DNA of 41,289 nucleotides from Cyanobacteriota bacterium (lineage in GTDB: Bacteria; Cyanobacteriota; Cyanobacteriia; Pseudanabaenales; Pseudanabaenaceae), in contig JANXUJ010000035.1 in assembly GCA_025356295.1 (NCBI GenBank), forward strand, positions 1 to 41,289, read 5' to 3'. This document shows positions 18,093 through 26,828 of this stretch, one piece after another. The translations under genes and the position numbers were made by a program. The number at the start of each line of letters is the position of its first letter. Position 1 is the first letter of the stretch. The notes beneath the pieces are model-generated. The model was not told where the DNA came from. It ran no database searches and was given only the letters and a program-made list of their open reading frames with translations.

Positions 18093-18551
18093 ACTTCTGC
18101 GGAGCCAAGCTACTCACCCGAATCCCTTAAAGCTGAACTCAACTCAAAAGGTTGTCGGATGACACCTCAACGTGAGGTAATTCTCAGTACATTCCAAACA
18201 CTGCCCGAAGGTCAGCACCTTAGCGCTGAAGACCTGCACGATCGCCTAAAAGAACAAGGTGAAAATATTAGTCTCTCGACAATTTACCGCACCGTAAAGA
18301 TGATGGCGCGGATGGGAGTTTTGCGTGAGCTAGAACTCACCGAAGATCACAAACACTATGAAATCAATCAGCCTAGACCGCATCATCACCATCATCTAGT
18401 CTGTGTAAAAACTAACCGTGTCATTGAATTTAAAAATGATCAGATACTCACAATCAGTAAAAAAGTCGCCGACAAATATGGCTTCTCAGTTTTAGATTGC
18501 CAACTCACAATCATTGGGGTCAGCCCTGAAGGACAGCGGTCAATTTTTTAA
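18090..18551 (+). CDS. furA: Fur family iron-responsive transcriptional regulator (FurA-like)
   Basis: 153 residues from the ATG at 18090. The frame extends to a GTG at 18024, but that lies inside a hairpin and adds residues not seen in the family. The winged-helix DNA-binding domain (~8-85) has KGCRMTPQREVIL and SLSTIYRTVKMM. The metal-binding/dimerisation domain begins at PHHHHHLVC. It resembles cyanobacterial FurA closely. However, the two CxxC pairs of many Fur proteins are missing their partners: LVCVKT keeps one Cys and the C-terminal pair reads VSPEG, so the structural zinc site seems absent. It represses iron-uptake genes by family knowledge. Its stop overlaps the convergent SRPBCC gene by 12 bases. 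Confidence 0.9.
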   Translation: MTSAEPSYSPESLKAELNSKGCRMTPQREVILSTFQTLPEGQHLSAEDLHDRLKEQGENISLSTIYRTVKMMARMGVLRELELTEDHKHYEINQPRPHHHHHLVCVKTNRVIEFKNDQILTISKKVADKYGFSVLDCQLTIIGVSPEGQRSIF

Positions 18552-18986
18552 AGAAAAACCCTGCTCAGCATAAACACGAAATCTCTCTAAATCTGCCTGT
18601 AAAGTAGACTCAACAACCTGTCCCAAAAACAAGTTGTCCATCAATTTGCCGATCGCTGGAATTGCATAAGCAATGCTGAGCTTGACAATAGTCATGTTAT
18701 CTGGGCGACCATAAAATCTGACTGCACCACGATTTGGCAAGCCACCAATTGACTCCCATTGAATGATCTGATTAGGAATTTGCTTGAGAATCCGAGATTT
18801 CCAAGTAAAAGTTAAGCCATTTGCACCGAGTTTCCATGCCGATATTCTGGGGTCAGAACTGAGTTCGACCGAGTCAATCCACTTCATCCAACGGGGCATA
18901 GCCTGTAAATCTGACCACAACGACCACGCATATTCCACAGGAATATTCACTTCAGTTTGGACGGTATGTTCTAGCCAATCACTCAT
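18540..18986 (-). CDS. SRPBCC family (START-like) protein
   Basis: 148 residues. The fold signature is clear: an opening beta strand (EHTVQTEVNIPVEYAWSLWSDL), then PRWMKWIDSVEL, a run of strands (TFTWKSRILKQIPNQIIQWES) and a long C-terminal helix. These proteins form a hydrophobic ligand-binding cavity. This cyanobacterial branch is related to cyclase/dehydrase-type proteins, and its ligand is unknown. It converges on the fur gene with a 12-base overlap of coding ends, so each transcript would run antisense into the other unless terminated inside the genes. Confidence 0.85.
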   Translation of the reverse strand: MSDWLEHTVQTEVNIPVEYAWSLWSDLQAMPRWMKWIDSVELSSDPRISAWKLGANGLTFTWKSRILKQIPNQIIQWESIGGLPNRGAVRFYGRPDNMTIVKLSIAYAIPAIGKLMDNLFLGQVVESTLQADLERFRVYAEQGFSLKN

Positions 18987-19033
18987 TAGAAAATAATTAA
19001 TTAGTATTAATCTATGTTTGTACTAATCATATG

Positions 19034-19094
19034 TTAAAGCCCATAAAAAATAGAAAGTACGCTCAGCGCGCGTTCTATTTTTTATGGGCTTTAA
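19034..19094. repeat. Perfect 22-bp hairpin in the SRPBCC-mreB divergent region
   Basis: Arms 19034-19055 and 19073-19094 are perfectly complementary. The 17-base loop itself contains ACGC and GCGT, which can extend the stem. It lies between divergent genes, where a terminator for either flanking gene is not expected. It could insulate mreB from upstream antisense transcription or shape the leader. Confidence 0.72.
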
Positions 19095-19176
19095 CGAAGA
19101 AGACTAGACTAAATGGCAAAAACTGTAATAATGTACTATAGAGATATAGCTAGTTTGACCGCTGGAAGAGTTGACT

Positions 19177-20202
19177 GTGGGTTTATTACGCCATTTTACA
19201 AAAGACATCGGCATTGATCTAGGTACTGCCAACACACTGATTTATGTGTCTGGTGAAGGTATTGTTCTGCAAGAACCATCTGTTGTCGCCATCGATCAAC
19301 GCGATAAAACTGCTTACGCGGTCGGTGATGAAGCAAACAAAATGATAGGCCGCACACCAGGAGACATCATTGCCATCCGTCCACTCAAAGACGGTGTGAT
19401 TGCTGACTTTGACTCGGCTGAGTTGATGTTGCGCTCATTCATTAATAAAGTTAAAAAAGGTGTTTTCAACCCTCGCATCGCGATCGGTATCCCTAGCGGT
19501 GTAACAGGCGTAGAATGGCGAGCCGTCATGGATGCCGCCCGCCGCGCTGGGGCTAGTGAAGTCTATCCCATCGATGAGCCAATTGCGGCAGCGATCGGTG
19601 CTGGACTGCCCGTAACTGAGGCAACAGGCAACATGATCATTGACATCGGTGGCGGTACGACCGAAGTTGCCGTTATGAGTTTGCAAGGGATCGTATTGAG
19701 TGAGTCGGTTAGAGTTGCGGGTGATGAACTCAGTGAAGCTATCATGAAGTACATGAAAACCGTGCATAACCTTGTTGTCGGTGAGCGCACTTCTGAAGAA
19801 ATCAAAATTAAAATTGGCTCTGCTTATCCGATCAAAGAAGAAACTTCGATGGAAGTAAGGGGTTTACACCTCCTTTCAGGTTTACCTCGCACCGTCACTG
19901 TCAAATCCTCAGAGATTCGCGAAAGCATGAGTGAGCCATTGTCCGTAATTATTGAGGCAGTAAAGCGCACTCTAGAAAGGACTCCACCTGAGCTAGCGGC
20001 AGATATCATCGATCGCGGTATCATGTTAGCGGGTGGTGGAGCTTTGCTCAATGGTATTGACACCCTAATTAGTCACGAGACAGGCATCGTTACTCATATT
20101 GCGCCCGCTCCACTCCACTGTGTGGTGATTGGTGCTGGTCGTGTTCTCGAAGATTACAAAAATCTTGGTCGGGTTCTAACTAGTCGATTGAAAAATTTAT
20201 AG
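19177..20202 (+). CDS. mreB: Rod-shape-determining actin homologue MreB
   Basis: 341 residues from the GTG at 19177. A TTG six bases upstream is also in frame, but the GGAAGAG at 19164-19170 is better spaced for the GTG, and family members begin MGL. Actin-fold motifs are intact: IGIDLGTANTLIY (phosphate 1), IIDIGGGTTEVAV (phosphate 2) and IMLAGGGALLNGI (adenosine). MreB polymerises under the membrane and guides lateral peptidoglycan synthesis. It is followed within 11 bases by mreC and then mreD, the conserved mre operon order. Confidence 0.97.
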   Translation: MGLLRHFTKDIGIDLGTANTLIYVSGEGIVLQEPSVVAIDQRDKTAYAVGDEANKMIGRTPGDIIAIRPLKDGVIADFDSAELMLRSFINKVKKGVFNPRIAIGIPSGVTGVEWRAVMDAARRAGASEVYPIDEPIAAAIGAGLPVTEATGNMIIDIGGGTTEVAVMSLQGIVLSESVRVAGDELSEAIMKYMKTVHNLVVGERTSEEIKIKIGSAYPIKEETSMEVRGLHLLSGLPRTVTVKSSEIRESMSEPLSVIIEAVKRTLERTPPELAADIIDRGIMLAGGGALLNGIDTLISHETGIVTHIAPAPLHCVVIGAGRVLEDYKNLGRVLTSRLKNL

Positions 20203-20213
20203 GTAAGTTTTTC

Positions 20214-20960
20214 ATGGATTCAATTCGGAGTTGGTGGGAGCGTTATAGCTTTCAGACGGCTATTGTTACAGCAGGAATCGGTTTAGCTTGGCTAATTCGG
20301 CAGACTCAAGGCGTAGCAATTATGGAAACTTACCAATTTTTAAGCCGTCCTTTCCAGTCCAGCGTATCGAGACAGGAGTTATTGCAAGATGCTCAAGTGC
20401 GCGAGTTACGCTATCGATTGACTGAGATAGAGTCTCAAAATCAGCGCATGAAAGAGCTTTTAAAAGTAAAAGTTAACCCTACAGATAACGGGGTTTGGGC
20501 GGTGGTGATTGGTCGTGGCGCTGACTCTTGGTGGAATCAGATATTAATCGGTAAGGGTAGCAATGATGGGATTAAATCAGGTTCTGTCGTGGTTGCTCCT
20601 GGCGGTCTAGTTGGTCGTGTGACTTATGTGTCGCCCAACAGTAGTCGAGTGTTGCTAGTCAGCGATCCTAATAGCCAAGTTGGCGTTGTCGTGAGCCGTA
20701 GCCGTTACAATGGCATGTTGAAAGGACAAAGCCAGAATACGGCGACTTTAGAGTTTTTTGAGCGTGATCCTGATGCTAAGGTAGGCGATATTATCCATAC
20801 TTCTCAGTTCAGTACGCTATTTCCTGAGAATGTGCCTGTCGGTCGGATTAAATCAATTAATCTTGATAAACAACCATCGCCTGAAGCGATCGTTGAGTTT
20901 TCGACCCCGCTTGGTTTACTAGAGTATGTGAAGGTATATTCTTTTCAAGAGAAATTATAA
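20214..20960 (+). CDS. mreC: Rod-shape-determining protein MreC
   Basis: 248 residues. One N-terminal membrane segment (~14-30), a coiled-coil stretch (~50-85: ELRYRLTEIESQNQRMKELL) and then the beta-rich periplasmic domain with VIGRGADSWWNQILIGKGSNDGI, VVAPGGLVGRV and RVLLVSDPNSQVGV. The periplasmic part links MreB and MreD to the elongasome. It starts 11 bases after mreB, so it is co-transcribed. The C-terminal end is short, with no extension beyond the second beta barrel. Confidence 0.95.
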   Translation: MDSIRSWWERYSFQTAIVTAGIGLAWLIRQTQGVAIMETYQFLSRPFQSSVSRQELLQDAQVRELRYRLTEIESQNQRMKELLKVKVNPTDNGVWAVVIGRGADSWWNQILIGKGSNDGIKSGSVVVAPGGLVGRVTYVSPNSSRVLLVSDPNSQVGVVVSRSRYNGMLKGQSQNTATLEFFERDPDAKVGDIIHTSQFSTLFPENVPVGRIKSINLDKQPSPEAIVEFSTPLGLLEYVKVYSFQEKL

Positions 20961-21034
20961 AATAAGCAAGAGAGTCTCAGCGCAAAGCTTCATCTTTCTT
21001 GCTTTCAGCAATTAATTAAGCAAGTCCTAGGTAA

Positions 21035-21580
21035 ATGCTCGATCGCAAGATTTCTTTATCGACAAAACTTTTAAATTGGGTCGTAACTGTTGGCTCATTA
21101 TTAATTTGTATTTTGGCGATGTATACACGATTCCCTGGAATGACATTGATGGGAATCTCGCCAAATTGGTTGCTGATTTGGCTTGTAGCTTGGAGCGTCA
21201 ATCGTCCTGTAGTTTTATCGGTAATGGTCGGTCTTGCCTTAGGAATGGTGCAGGATGGGATGACTTTTGTTGATATGAGCGCGGCTCCAACTCATTCACT
21301 AGGGTTAGCGATCGCAGGTGGGATAACGGCACTTTTGCAGAAACAGAAATATATGCAAGAGGATTTTATTTCGATCGCCCTAATTGTGTTTGGGATGGCG
21401 GTAATTGTCGAGACTATGCACGCGGTTCAATTGACTTTCGTGAAGGCAAGAATGGATAACATTTGGATTTTGCAACAACGTATTGCCCTTAGTTCGGCTA
21501 TTTTGAGCAGTTTGTGGTCTCCTGCGATTTACTTTCCTCTCAGTCGTTGGTGGCGATCGCTTGAAAGAAAAGAGGATTAA
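21035..21580 (+). CDS. mreD: Rod-shape-determining membrane protein MreD
   Basis: 181 residues with about five predicted membrane segments (for example VVTVGSLLICILAMY, LLIWLVAWSV and ISIALIVFGMAVIVE) and little else. Conservation in MreD is low, so the call rests on position (third in mreBCD), length and hydropathy. The 74-base gap after mreC holds a weak inverted repeat (AAGCAAGA at 20964 with TCTTGCTT at 20997), which might modulate read-through. Confidence 0.9.
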   Translation: MLDRKISLSTKLLNWVVTVGSLLICILAMYTRFPGMTLMGISPNWLLIWLVAWSVNRPVVLSVMVGLALGMVQDGMTFVDMSAAPTHSLGLAIAGGITALLQKQKYMQEDFISIALIVFGMAVIVETMHAVQLTFVKARMDNIWILQQRIALSSAILSSLWSPAIYFPLSRWWRSLERKED

Positions 21581-21711
21581 TTTTAAATTAATTTGTGGTG
21601 GCGATCGTTACGCTGAACATAAAAACTGCTAAATTTAATTAATATAAGATCGTAGTCCAAACTACCTTTTTCTACAGTTTTTTAGATTCTTGTTAAGCTC
21701 CCGTAAATCAT

Positions 21712-22401
21712 ATGCCTAAAAAGTCCACAGTTATTTCTCCCTCGATCCTGTCTGCTGACTTTAGCCGTCTGGGTGATGACATTCGTGCAGTTGATGCGGC
21801 GGGTGCGGATTGGATTCATGTTGATGTGATGGATGGTCACTTTGTGCCAAACATTACGATTGGACCATTGATCGTTTCTGCGATCCGTCCTGTCACTACC
21901 AAGATTTTAGATGTTCATCTAATGATTACTGAACCAGAGCGATATGTGCCTGATTTTGCAAAGGCGGGTGCAGATATCATCACCGTTCATGCTGAGCATA
22001 CTGCTTGCCCTCATTTGCATCGCAATCTTTGCCAAATTAAAGAACTTGGCAAAATGGCAGGTGTTTCGCTCAACCCTTCAACCCCTTTGAGCTTTATTGA
22101 GTACGTCCTCGATCTTTGCGATTTGGTACTAATCATGAGTGTCAATCCAGGGTTTGGTGGTCAAAGCTTTATTCCTAACGTCATTCCTAAAATCGCGAAG
22201 TTGCGTCAAATGTGTGACGATCGCGGACTTGATCCTTGGATTCAAGTTGATGGTGGTCTGAAACCAAGCAACACTTGGCAAGTTCTCGAAGTTGGTGCTA
22301 ATGCGATCGTGGCTGGTTCGGCAGTATTTAATACTTCTGACTATGCGAAAGCGATTACTGATATTCGCAACAGCAAGCGTCCTGAATTAGTCACTGCATA
22401 A
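21712..22401 (+). CDS. rpe: Ribulose-phosphate 3-epimerase
   Basis: 229 residues, full length. TIM-barrel motifs in order: [30 protein letters not shown] (metal-site His and Asp), DVHLMI (His), VNPGFGGQ and IQVDGGLK (Asp). It interconverts D-ribulose 5-phosphate and D-xylulose 5-phosphate in the Calvin cycle and pentose phosphate pathway. It is a single gene with its own terminator downstream. The 131-base gap before it is AT-rich; I see no convincing promoter hexamers. Confidence 0.97.
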   Translation: MPKKSTVISPSILSADFSRLGDDIRAVDAAGADWIHVDVMDGHFVPNITIGPLIVSAIRPVTTKILDVHLMITEPERYVPDFAKAGADIITVHAEHTACPHLHRNLCQIKELGKMAGVSLNPSTPLSFIEYVLDLCDLVLIMSVNPGFGGQSFIPNVIPKIAKLRQMCDDRGLDPWIQVDGGLKPSNTWQVLEVGANAIVAGSAVFNTSDYAKAITDIRNSKRPELVTA

Positions 22402-22415
22402 ACCAAACTTATAGC

Positions 22416-22462
22416 AAAACCAAAAAAGGAGGCTCTTTTATTTAGCCTCCTTTTTTGGTTTT
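22416..22462 (+). terminator. Intrinsic terminator after rpe
   Basis: A 19-bp perfect stem (core AGCCTCC/GGAGGCT) with a 9-base loop and A/T-rich flanks begins 15 bases after the rpe stop. The symmetric A- and T-runs let it act in both directions, serving the convergent phosphoribosyltransferase gene too. Confidence 0.9.
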
Positions 22463-22516
22463 TATTTTGTGGCAAGTTCTTGATTTATCAGCGTTTAAAG
22501 ATAAGTTAAAGAATTG

Positions 22517-23011
22517 CTATAAGTCGTTTAAATTCATCTTTTCATATTTCTCAAAGGGTTGATGTATCCAAGGATTGTCTAATAAAAAGTCTACATAATA
22601 GTTTGGCTTCGCAACTGAGCAAGCTTTGAACCATAAAACCGCCGATCGCACTTCGGTAACTTCATATTCTTGGTGTTGAGTAAGCCATTTGAGAATATGC
22701 AAGACTGTTTCGCCTGAATCGACTAGATCATCAACTAACAAAATTCGCTTGCCAAGTGTGGCTGTGGTCATAGTGATGCTATGCGCGATCGCTAAATCCC
22801 CTCGTTCTTGAAAATCTTTGCCATGATAAGAAGATGCAGAGAGAATCGCTAGTGGTTTGTGATAGATTCGCGAAAGCACATCACCAATCCGTAATCCGCC
22901 TCTAGCAAGGCAGAGGATTTGATCAAACTCCCATTTGGATTCATAAATTTGGGCTGCCAATTGTTCGATTTTGGCATGATATTCTTCCCACGAAATGTAA
23001 AGATCGGACAT
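22517..23011 (-). CDS. Purine-type phosphoribosyltransferase
   Basis: 164 residues from the ATG at 23011; the frame is open to 23053, but those residues are not family-like. The PRPP-binding loop RILLVDDLVDSGET is intact, and ILCLARGGLRIGDVLSR is the PPi loop region. It resembles Gpt/hypoxanthine-type enzymes and the small phosphoribosyltransferases annotated as xanthine or hypoxanthine salvage. The base specificity cannot be read from the sequence. It converges on rpe across a shared terminator. Confidence 0.85.
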   Translation of the reverse strand: MSDLYISWEEYHAKIEQLAAQIYESKWEFDQILCLARGGLRIGDVLSRIYHKPLAILSASSYHGKDFQERGDLAIAHSITMTTATLGKRILLVDDLVDSGETVLHILKWLTQHQEYEVTEVRSAVLWFKACSVAKPNYYVDFLLDNPWIHQPFEKYEKMNLNDL

Positions 23012-23158
23012 GGTGGTAACAGATAAGATAGCAGCAGCACGATCACGATACAAGGCATCGCTTCTATCTTATGGTATGAATCAGGATATTCAATTGGACT
23101 TGTCGAAAAAGAGGGCTTAAACTAGACATAGATCAATATGCGATAGGAAGACAAAAAC

Positions 23159-24907
23159 ATGGTAGCTGTTGTTGAGATTCCGTCTATTCAAAAAATTGTG
23201 CAACAGCCAATTGAGCGCAAACTCTCGATGCAGGTTGCCGAGATTGCGACTAATACAACAACGATGCGATCGCTTGATTGGGATCGCGATCGCTTTGACA
23301 TTGAGTTTGGTTTGCAAAATGGCACAACCTATAACTCCTATATCATTCGTGGTGAAAAACTAGCGCTAGTCGATACATCTCATGCTAAGTTTCGCGAATT
23401 GTATCTCCAGACTCTAAACGGTCAGCTTGACCCTTCGCAGATTGATTATCTGGTGATCAGCCATACTGAGCCAGACCATAGCGGATTAGTTCCCGAAATC
23501 CTTGCGCTTGCCCCGAATGTAACCGTGGTTGGCACAAAGGTGGCGCTGCAATTTTTAAACGACTTGATTCATCAGCCTTTTAAACAACAGGTTGTTAAAA
23601 ATGGTGATCAAATTGATTTGGGTAATGGTCATATTTTGCAATTTGTAAATGCCCCAAATTTGCATTGGCCAGATACGATGATGACCTTTGACCACGCCAC
23701 ATCGATTTTGTATACCTGTGATATTTTTGGGATGCATTACTGCACCGATGCTGTCTATGACGAAGATTTAAAGCGAATTACACCAGATTATCGCTTTTAT
23801 TATGAGTGCCTCATGGCTCCCAATGCGCGATCAGTGATTTCGGCAATGAAGCGGATGGATGACTTGCCACCAGTGGAGATAGTCGCCAATGGACATGGAC
23901 CGTTGCTGCGCTATAACGTCAAAGAGCTAACCGAAAACTATCGCAAATGGAGTCAGGAGCAAACTAAGGGCGAAACTAATGTGGTGGTTTGCTATGTGTC
24001 TGACTACGGCTATGGCGATCGCCTATCCCAAGCGATCGCGCGCGGGGTTGCCAAAACAGGCGTTGCTGTCGAAATGGTTGACCTCAAAGCGATCGATTTG
24101 CAGGAACTACGCGAACTGGTCAGCCACGCGGCTGGTTTAGTTGTCTGTACCGCACCCGCCTCAAATGCTCATGCCGAAACTGCGATCGGGGCTATCTTAG
24201 CGGCGGCTAGCGAAAAACAAGTAATTGGCTTGTATGAGCCACATGGGGATCAAGACTCATCGATTGATTTATTAAATAATCGATTTAAGGATTTAGGAGT
24301 AATTAATGCCTTTCCTGCGATCAGAGTGCGCGAAAATCCTAATGAGGCGACTTATCAACTTTGCGATGAAGCGGGAACTGACTTAGGACAGTTGCTGACT
24401 CGAAAGGAAAATATTAAACAACTGAAAGCGATCGATGCTGATCTTGATAAAGCTTTGGGACGTTTAGCGGGAGGTTTGTATATTATCTCCGCCGCTAAAG
24501 GTGGTACGCGCAGTGCTATGTTAGCCTCTTGGGTGGCTCAAGCTAGTTTCAAGCCGCTCGGTTTTACAGTGGCGGTAGCTAAAGATCGGGCGATCGAGTC
24601 GTTTATGCAAGTAGGCGATCGCTTTGTGCTAAATGTTCTCGAAGATGGCAATTATTCCAAGCTCATGCAGCATTTCTTAAAGCGATTTGCCCCTGGGGCT
24701 GATCGCTTTGCGGGTGTGAAGACTCAGCCGTCAACCTATGGCGCACCGATTCTCACAGACGCGCTTGCTTTCATGGAGTGTGAAGTGATCAGTCGCATGG
24801 AATGCAGCGATCATTGGCTAATCTACGCGATCGCTGAAGACGGTCGCGTTTCTAAACCCGAAGCTCTCACCGCCGCGCATCACCGCAAAATCGGTAATCA
24901 TTACTAA
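23159..24907 (+). CDS. flv3: Diflavin flavodiiron protein, Flv3 type
   Basis: 582 residues with AGGAAG upstream of the ATG. Three domains: a metallo-beta-lactamase-like diiron domain (~35-275), a flavodoxin-like domain (~285-425) and a C-terminal flavin reductase domain (~445-582), the layout found only in photosynthetic organisms. The diiron ligands are all canonical: HTEPDH (His102, Glu104, Asp106, His107), His in PNLHWPD, Asp in CDIFG and His in NGHGP. Canonical ligands exclude the Flv1/Flv2 class. The text RSLDWDRDRFDIEFGLQ fits Flv3 better than Flv4. Flv3 works with Flv1 to reduce oxygen to water with electrons from photosystem I. No flv1 lies in this window. Confidence 0.93.
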   Translation: MVAVVEIPSIQKIVQQPIERKLSMQVAEIATNTTTMRSLDWDRDRFDIEFGLQNGTTYNSYIIRGEKLALVDTSHAKFRELYLQTLNGQLDPSQIDYLVISHTEPDHSGLVPEILALAPNVTVVGTKVALQFLNDLIHQPFKQQVVKNGDQIDLGNGHILQFVNAPNLHWPDTMMTFDHATSILYTCDIFGMHYCTDAVYDEDLKRITPDYRFYYECLMAPNARSVISAMKRMDDLPPVEIVANGHGPLLRYNVKELTENYRKWSQEQTKGETNVVVCYVSDYGYGDRLSQAIARGVAKTGVAVEMVDLKAIDLQELRELVSHAAGLVVCTAPASNAHAETAIGAILAAASEKQVIGLYEPHGDQDSSIDLLNNRFKDLGVINAFPAIRVRENPNEATYQLCDEAGTDLGQLLTRKENIKQLKAIDADLDKALGRLAGGLYIISAAKGGTRSAMLASWVAQASFKPLGFTVAVAKDRAIESFMQVGDRFVLNVLEDGNYSKLMQHFLKRFAPGADRFAGVKTQPSTYGAPILTDALAFMECEVISRMECSDHWLIYAIAEDGRVSKPEALTAAHHRKIGNHY

Positions 24908-24938
24908 AAAGCAGGGCGCAAAGCGCCCTGCTTTTTAG
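24904..24938 (+). terminator. Intrinsic terminator of flv3
   Basis: A 16-bp perfect stem with a 3-base AAA loop (GCAGGGCGC core, then CTTTTTAG) starts inside the flv3 stop codon. It is GC-rich and followed by a T-run. Confidence 0.9.
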
Positions 24939-24958
24939 AGTTTAAACAGTAGTTAAGA

Positions 24959-25056
24959 TTGTAATATCTGTAAATTTAGCTACATTTTAAAAACTAAACT
25001 CCCATTGTTAGGAGTAAAATGTCAAGAACCTATGACATTTTACTCCTAGTTTTTTA
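24959..25056 (+). ncRNA. Candidate small RNA between flv3 and uppS
   Basis: TTGTAA (24959-24964) and TACATT (24981-24986) stand 16 bases apart like a sigma-70 promoter. About 20 bases further on begins a 16-bp perfect hairpin (25009-25024 with 25033-25048), followed directly by a T6 run (TAGTTTTTTATTT). Flv3 already has its own terminator at 24904-24938, so this second terminator-like hairpin has no gene to serve unless a short transcript of about 64 nt (from ~24993) ends here. No coding frame is present. The promoter is a weak match. Confidence 0.3.
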
Positions 25057-25100
25057 TTTATTCATGTTGAAGATCGCACTTACCCCAAGCATTGGTTGTA

Positions 25101-25133
25101 AGAAGAAAATCTCCCTAGTTGAGATTTTCTTCT
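25101..25133 (-). terminator. Hairpin downstream of uppS
   Basis: A 13-bp perfect stem (AGAAGAAAATCTC with its complement) and a 7-base loop lie 12 bases after the uppS stop. The following minus-strand sequence is only moderately T-rich, so termination efficiency is uncertain. Confidence 0.6.
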
Positions 25134-25144
25134 TCAGATATTTT

Positions 25145-25888
25145 TTAGACTTTACCAAAGCGGCGATCGCGTTCTTGATAATCAATTAACGCTCGATGAA
25201 ATTCACTACGATTAAAATCTGGCCAAAGTGTACGCGTGAAATACATCTCTGTATATGCCATTTGCCAGAGCAAAAAATTGCTTAATCGCCTTTCCCCGCT
25301 GGTACGAATCAATAAATCAGGATTAGCAGTTCCTGCGGTATAGAGATGCTGCTCAAATAAGTTTTCGTCAATATCTTCAGGCTTAACTTCACCTGACTGA
25401 GCTGCCTCGGCGATCTGGCGACAGACACGGACAATCTCGCGGCGACTGCCGTAGTTGATCGCCACTGTGAAATGAATAGCTTGATTATTGGCTGTGGCAA
25501 TCTGCGATCGCGTAATCTCTGATCGCAAAGAACTTGATAGCGAATCAAGATCGCCCACAAAGGAAATGCGTACTCCTTCACGACACATTTCTTCTAGTTC
25601 GCGGCGCAACATCCGCTCAAATAGCACCATCAAAAAATCAACTTCTTGAGCAGGGCGACTCCAGTTTTCAGTCGAAAAAGCATAGACCGTTAGCGCGGCA
25701 ATTCCCCAGTCCTTACAACAGCGCAATAAGTCTTTGAGCGCATCTACACCCTGTCGATGACCAGCTATTCTTGGCATTCCCTTCTGTTTTGCCCAGCGTC
25801 CGTTGCCATCCATAATTACGGCAACGTGTTTGGGCAGAAGCTGGCGATCTAAATCCGTTGGCAAAGTTTGCAATAGCTTAGCAGTCAT
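25145..25888 (-). CDS. uppS: Isoprenyl (undecaprenyl) diphosphate synthase
   Basis: 247 residues from the ATG at 25888. The frame is open to 25948, but 25888 gives the ATGA overlap with the cdaA stop, and the conserved text starts soon after. Motifs: [17 protein letters not shown] (catalytic Asp in MDGNGRW), [18 protein letters not shown] and the C-terminal [18 protein letters not shown]. It is a cis-prenyltransferase making the C55 lipid carrier for peptidoglycan and polysaccharide synthesis. It is translationally coupled to cdaA. Confidence 0.96.
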   Translation of the reverse strand: MTAKLLQTLPTDLDRQLLPKHVAVIMDGNGRWAKQKGMPRIAGHRQGVDALKDLLRCCKDWGIAALTVYAFSTENWSRPAQEVDFLMVLFERMLRRELEEMCREGVRISFVGDLDSLSSSLRSEITRSQIATANNQAIHFTVAINYGSRREIVRVCRQIAEAAQSGEVKPEDIDENLFEQHLYTAGTANPDLLIRTSGERRLSNFLLWQMAYTEMYFTRTLWPDFNRSEFHRALIDYQERDRRFGKV

Positions 25889-26775
25889 TTCTTTTCTGAC
25901 GATTTTCGATTTACCATGTTTCTGAAATCCAATCTTGACCAGAGCCAAGTAAATCTCGGTACTTTTCTTCCTAAAGGAATCGGACGATAATTACCTAGTT
26001 TAGTTTCTAAGATTTCCCGCAACCGACTACTAGTGACAGGACGATCTAATATGCCATTTTCGGCGATCGCAATCGAACCCGTTTCTTCAGAAACCACGAT
26101 ACAAAAGCAATTTCTAACCCGATCAGTGATCCCCATCGCCGCCCGATGCCGCGTGCCAATTTCTCGCGAGGCAGCTCGTTCTGAAATGGGTAAAATTACG
26201 CCCGCCGCCAAAATCCGATCTTCGCGGATCAGGATTGCGCCATCATGCAAAAGCGTTGAGGGCTGAAAAATTGTATGCAGTAATTCTTTGGATAATACCG
26301 CATTTAACTTTACGCCTGGCACCGAAAAATCACGTTCATCAATTGGCTCGTCCGTCTCAATGATCATTAGCGCGCCCGTGCGATTTTGCGATAGCTCAAT
26401 CACTGCCTCAATAATCTCTTCGATTACGGAATCAGTCTGAACAGGCGATCGCCGATTAGTTGTGGTTTGAAGTAAAGAGAGCAAATCGCCGCGTCCTAGT
26501 CGCTCCAAAAATTTCCGCAGCTCTGGTTGCAAAATCACCGCCATCGCTACGGCTGCACCAATCAATAATTTATCAAGAATAAAGTTTAGTAAGCGCAAAC
26601 CCAAGCGATCGCTGATCACACTAGAAATCAACAAGAAAATAATCCCGCGCACCATCAACAAATTGCGGCGATCATTACTCAAAGACAACATTAGGTAAAT
26701 TAATCCCAGTACAGCAAGGACATCGATCGCCCTTACGATGAATGCAATTGTGTTGATATTGGTAAACCACTGCAT
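25885..26775 (-). CDS. cdaA: Membrane diadenylate cyclase CdaA (c-di-AMP synthase)
   Basis: 296 residues. Three N-terminal membrane segments (~10-95) precede the DAC/DisA_N domain (~115-250). The catalytic signatures LLHDGAILI (DGA) and GTRHRAAMG (RHR) are intact. It condenses two ATP into cyclic di-AMP, a second messenger for osmotic and potassium control and, in cyanobacteria, for day-night responses. It lies between lysA (53 bases upstream, same strand) and uppS (4-base ATGA overlap), linking c-di-AMP genes with cell-envelope precursors. There is no CdaR/YbbR-type regulator gene nearby. Confidence 0.95.
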   Translation of the reverse strand: MQWFTNINTIAFIVRAIDVLAVLGLIYLMLSLSNDRRNLLMVRGIIFLLISSVISDRLGLRLLNFILDKLLIGAAVAMAVILQPELRKFLERLGRGDLLSLLQTTTNRRSPVQTDSVIEEIIEAVIELSQNRTGALMIIETDEPIDERDFSVPGVKLNAVLSKELLHTIFQPSTLLHDGAILIREDRILAAGVILPISERAASREIGTRHRAAMGITDRVRNCFCIVVSEETGSIAIAENGILDRPVTSSRLREILETKLGNYRPIPLGRKVPRFTWLWSRLDFRNMVNRKSSEKK

Positions 26776-26828
26776 TCATCGCCCTCTCATTCGCAACTTA
26801 AAAACACGATTACTATTTATTTACCCAA

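Noticed and set aside
20964..21004. Attenuator between mreC and mreD
   Set aside because: An 8-bp stem with a 25-base loop and no T-run is too weak to list as a terminator.
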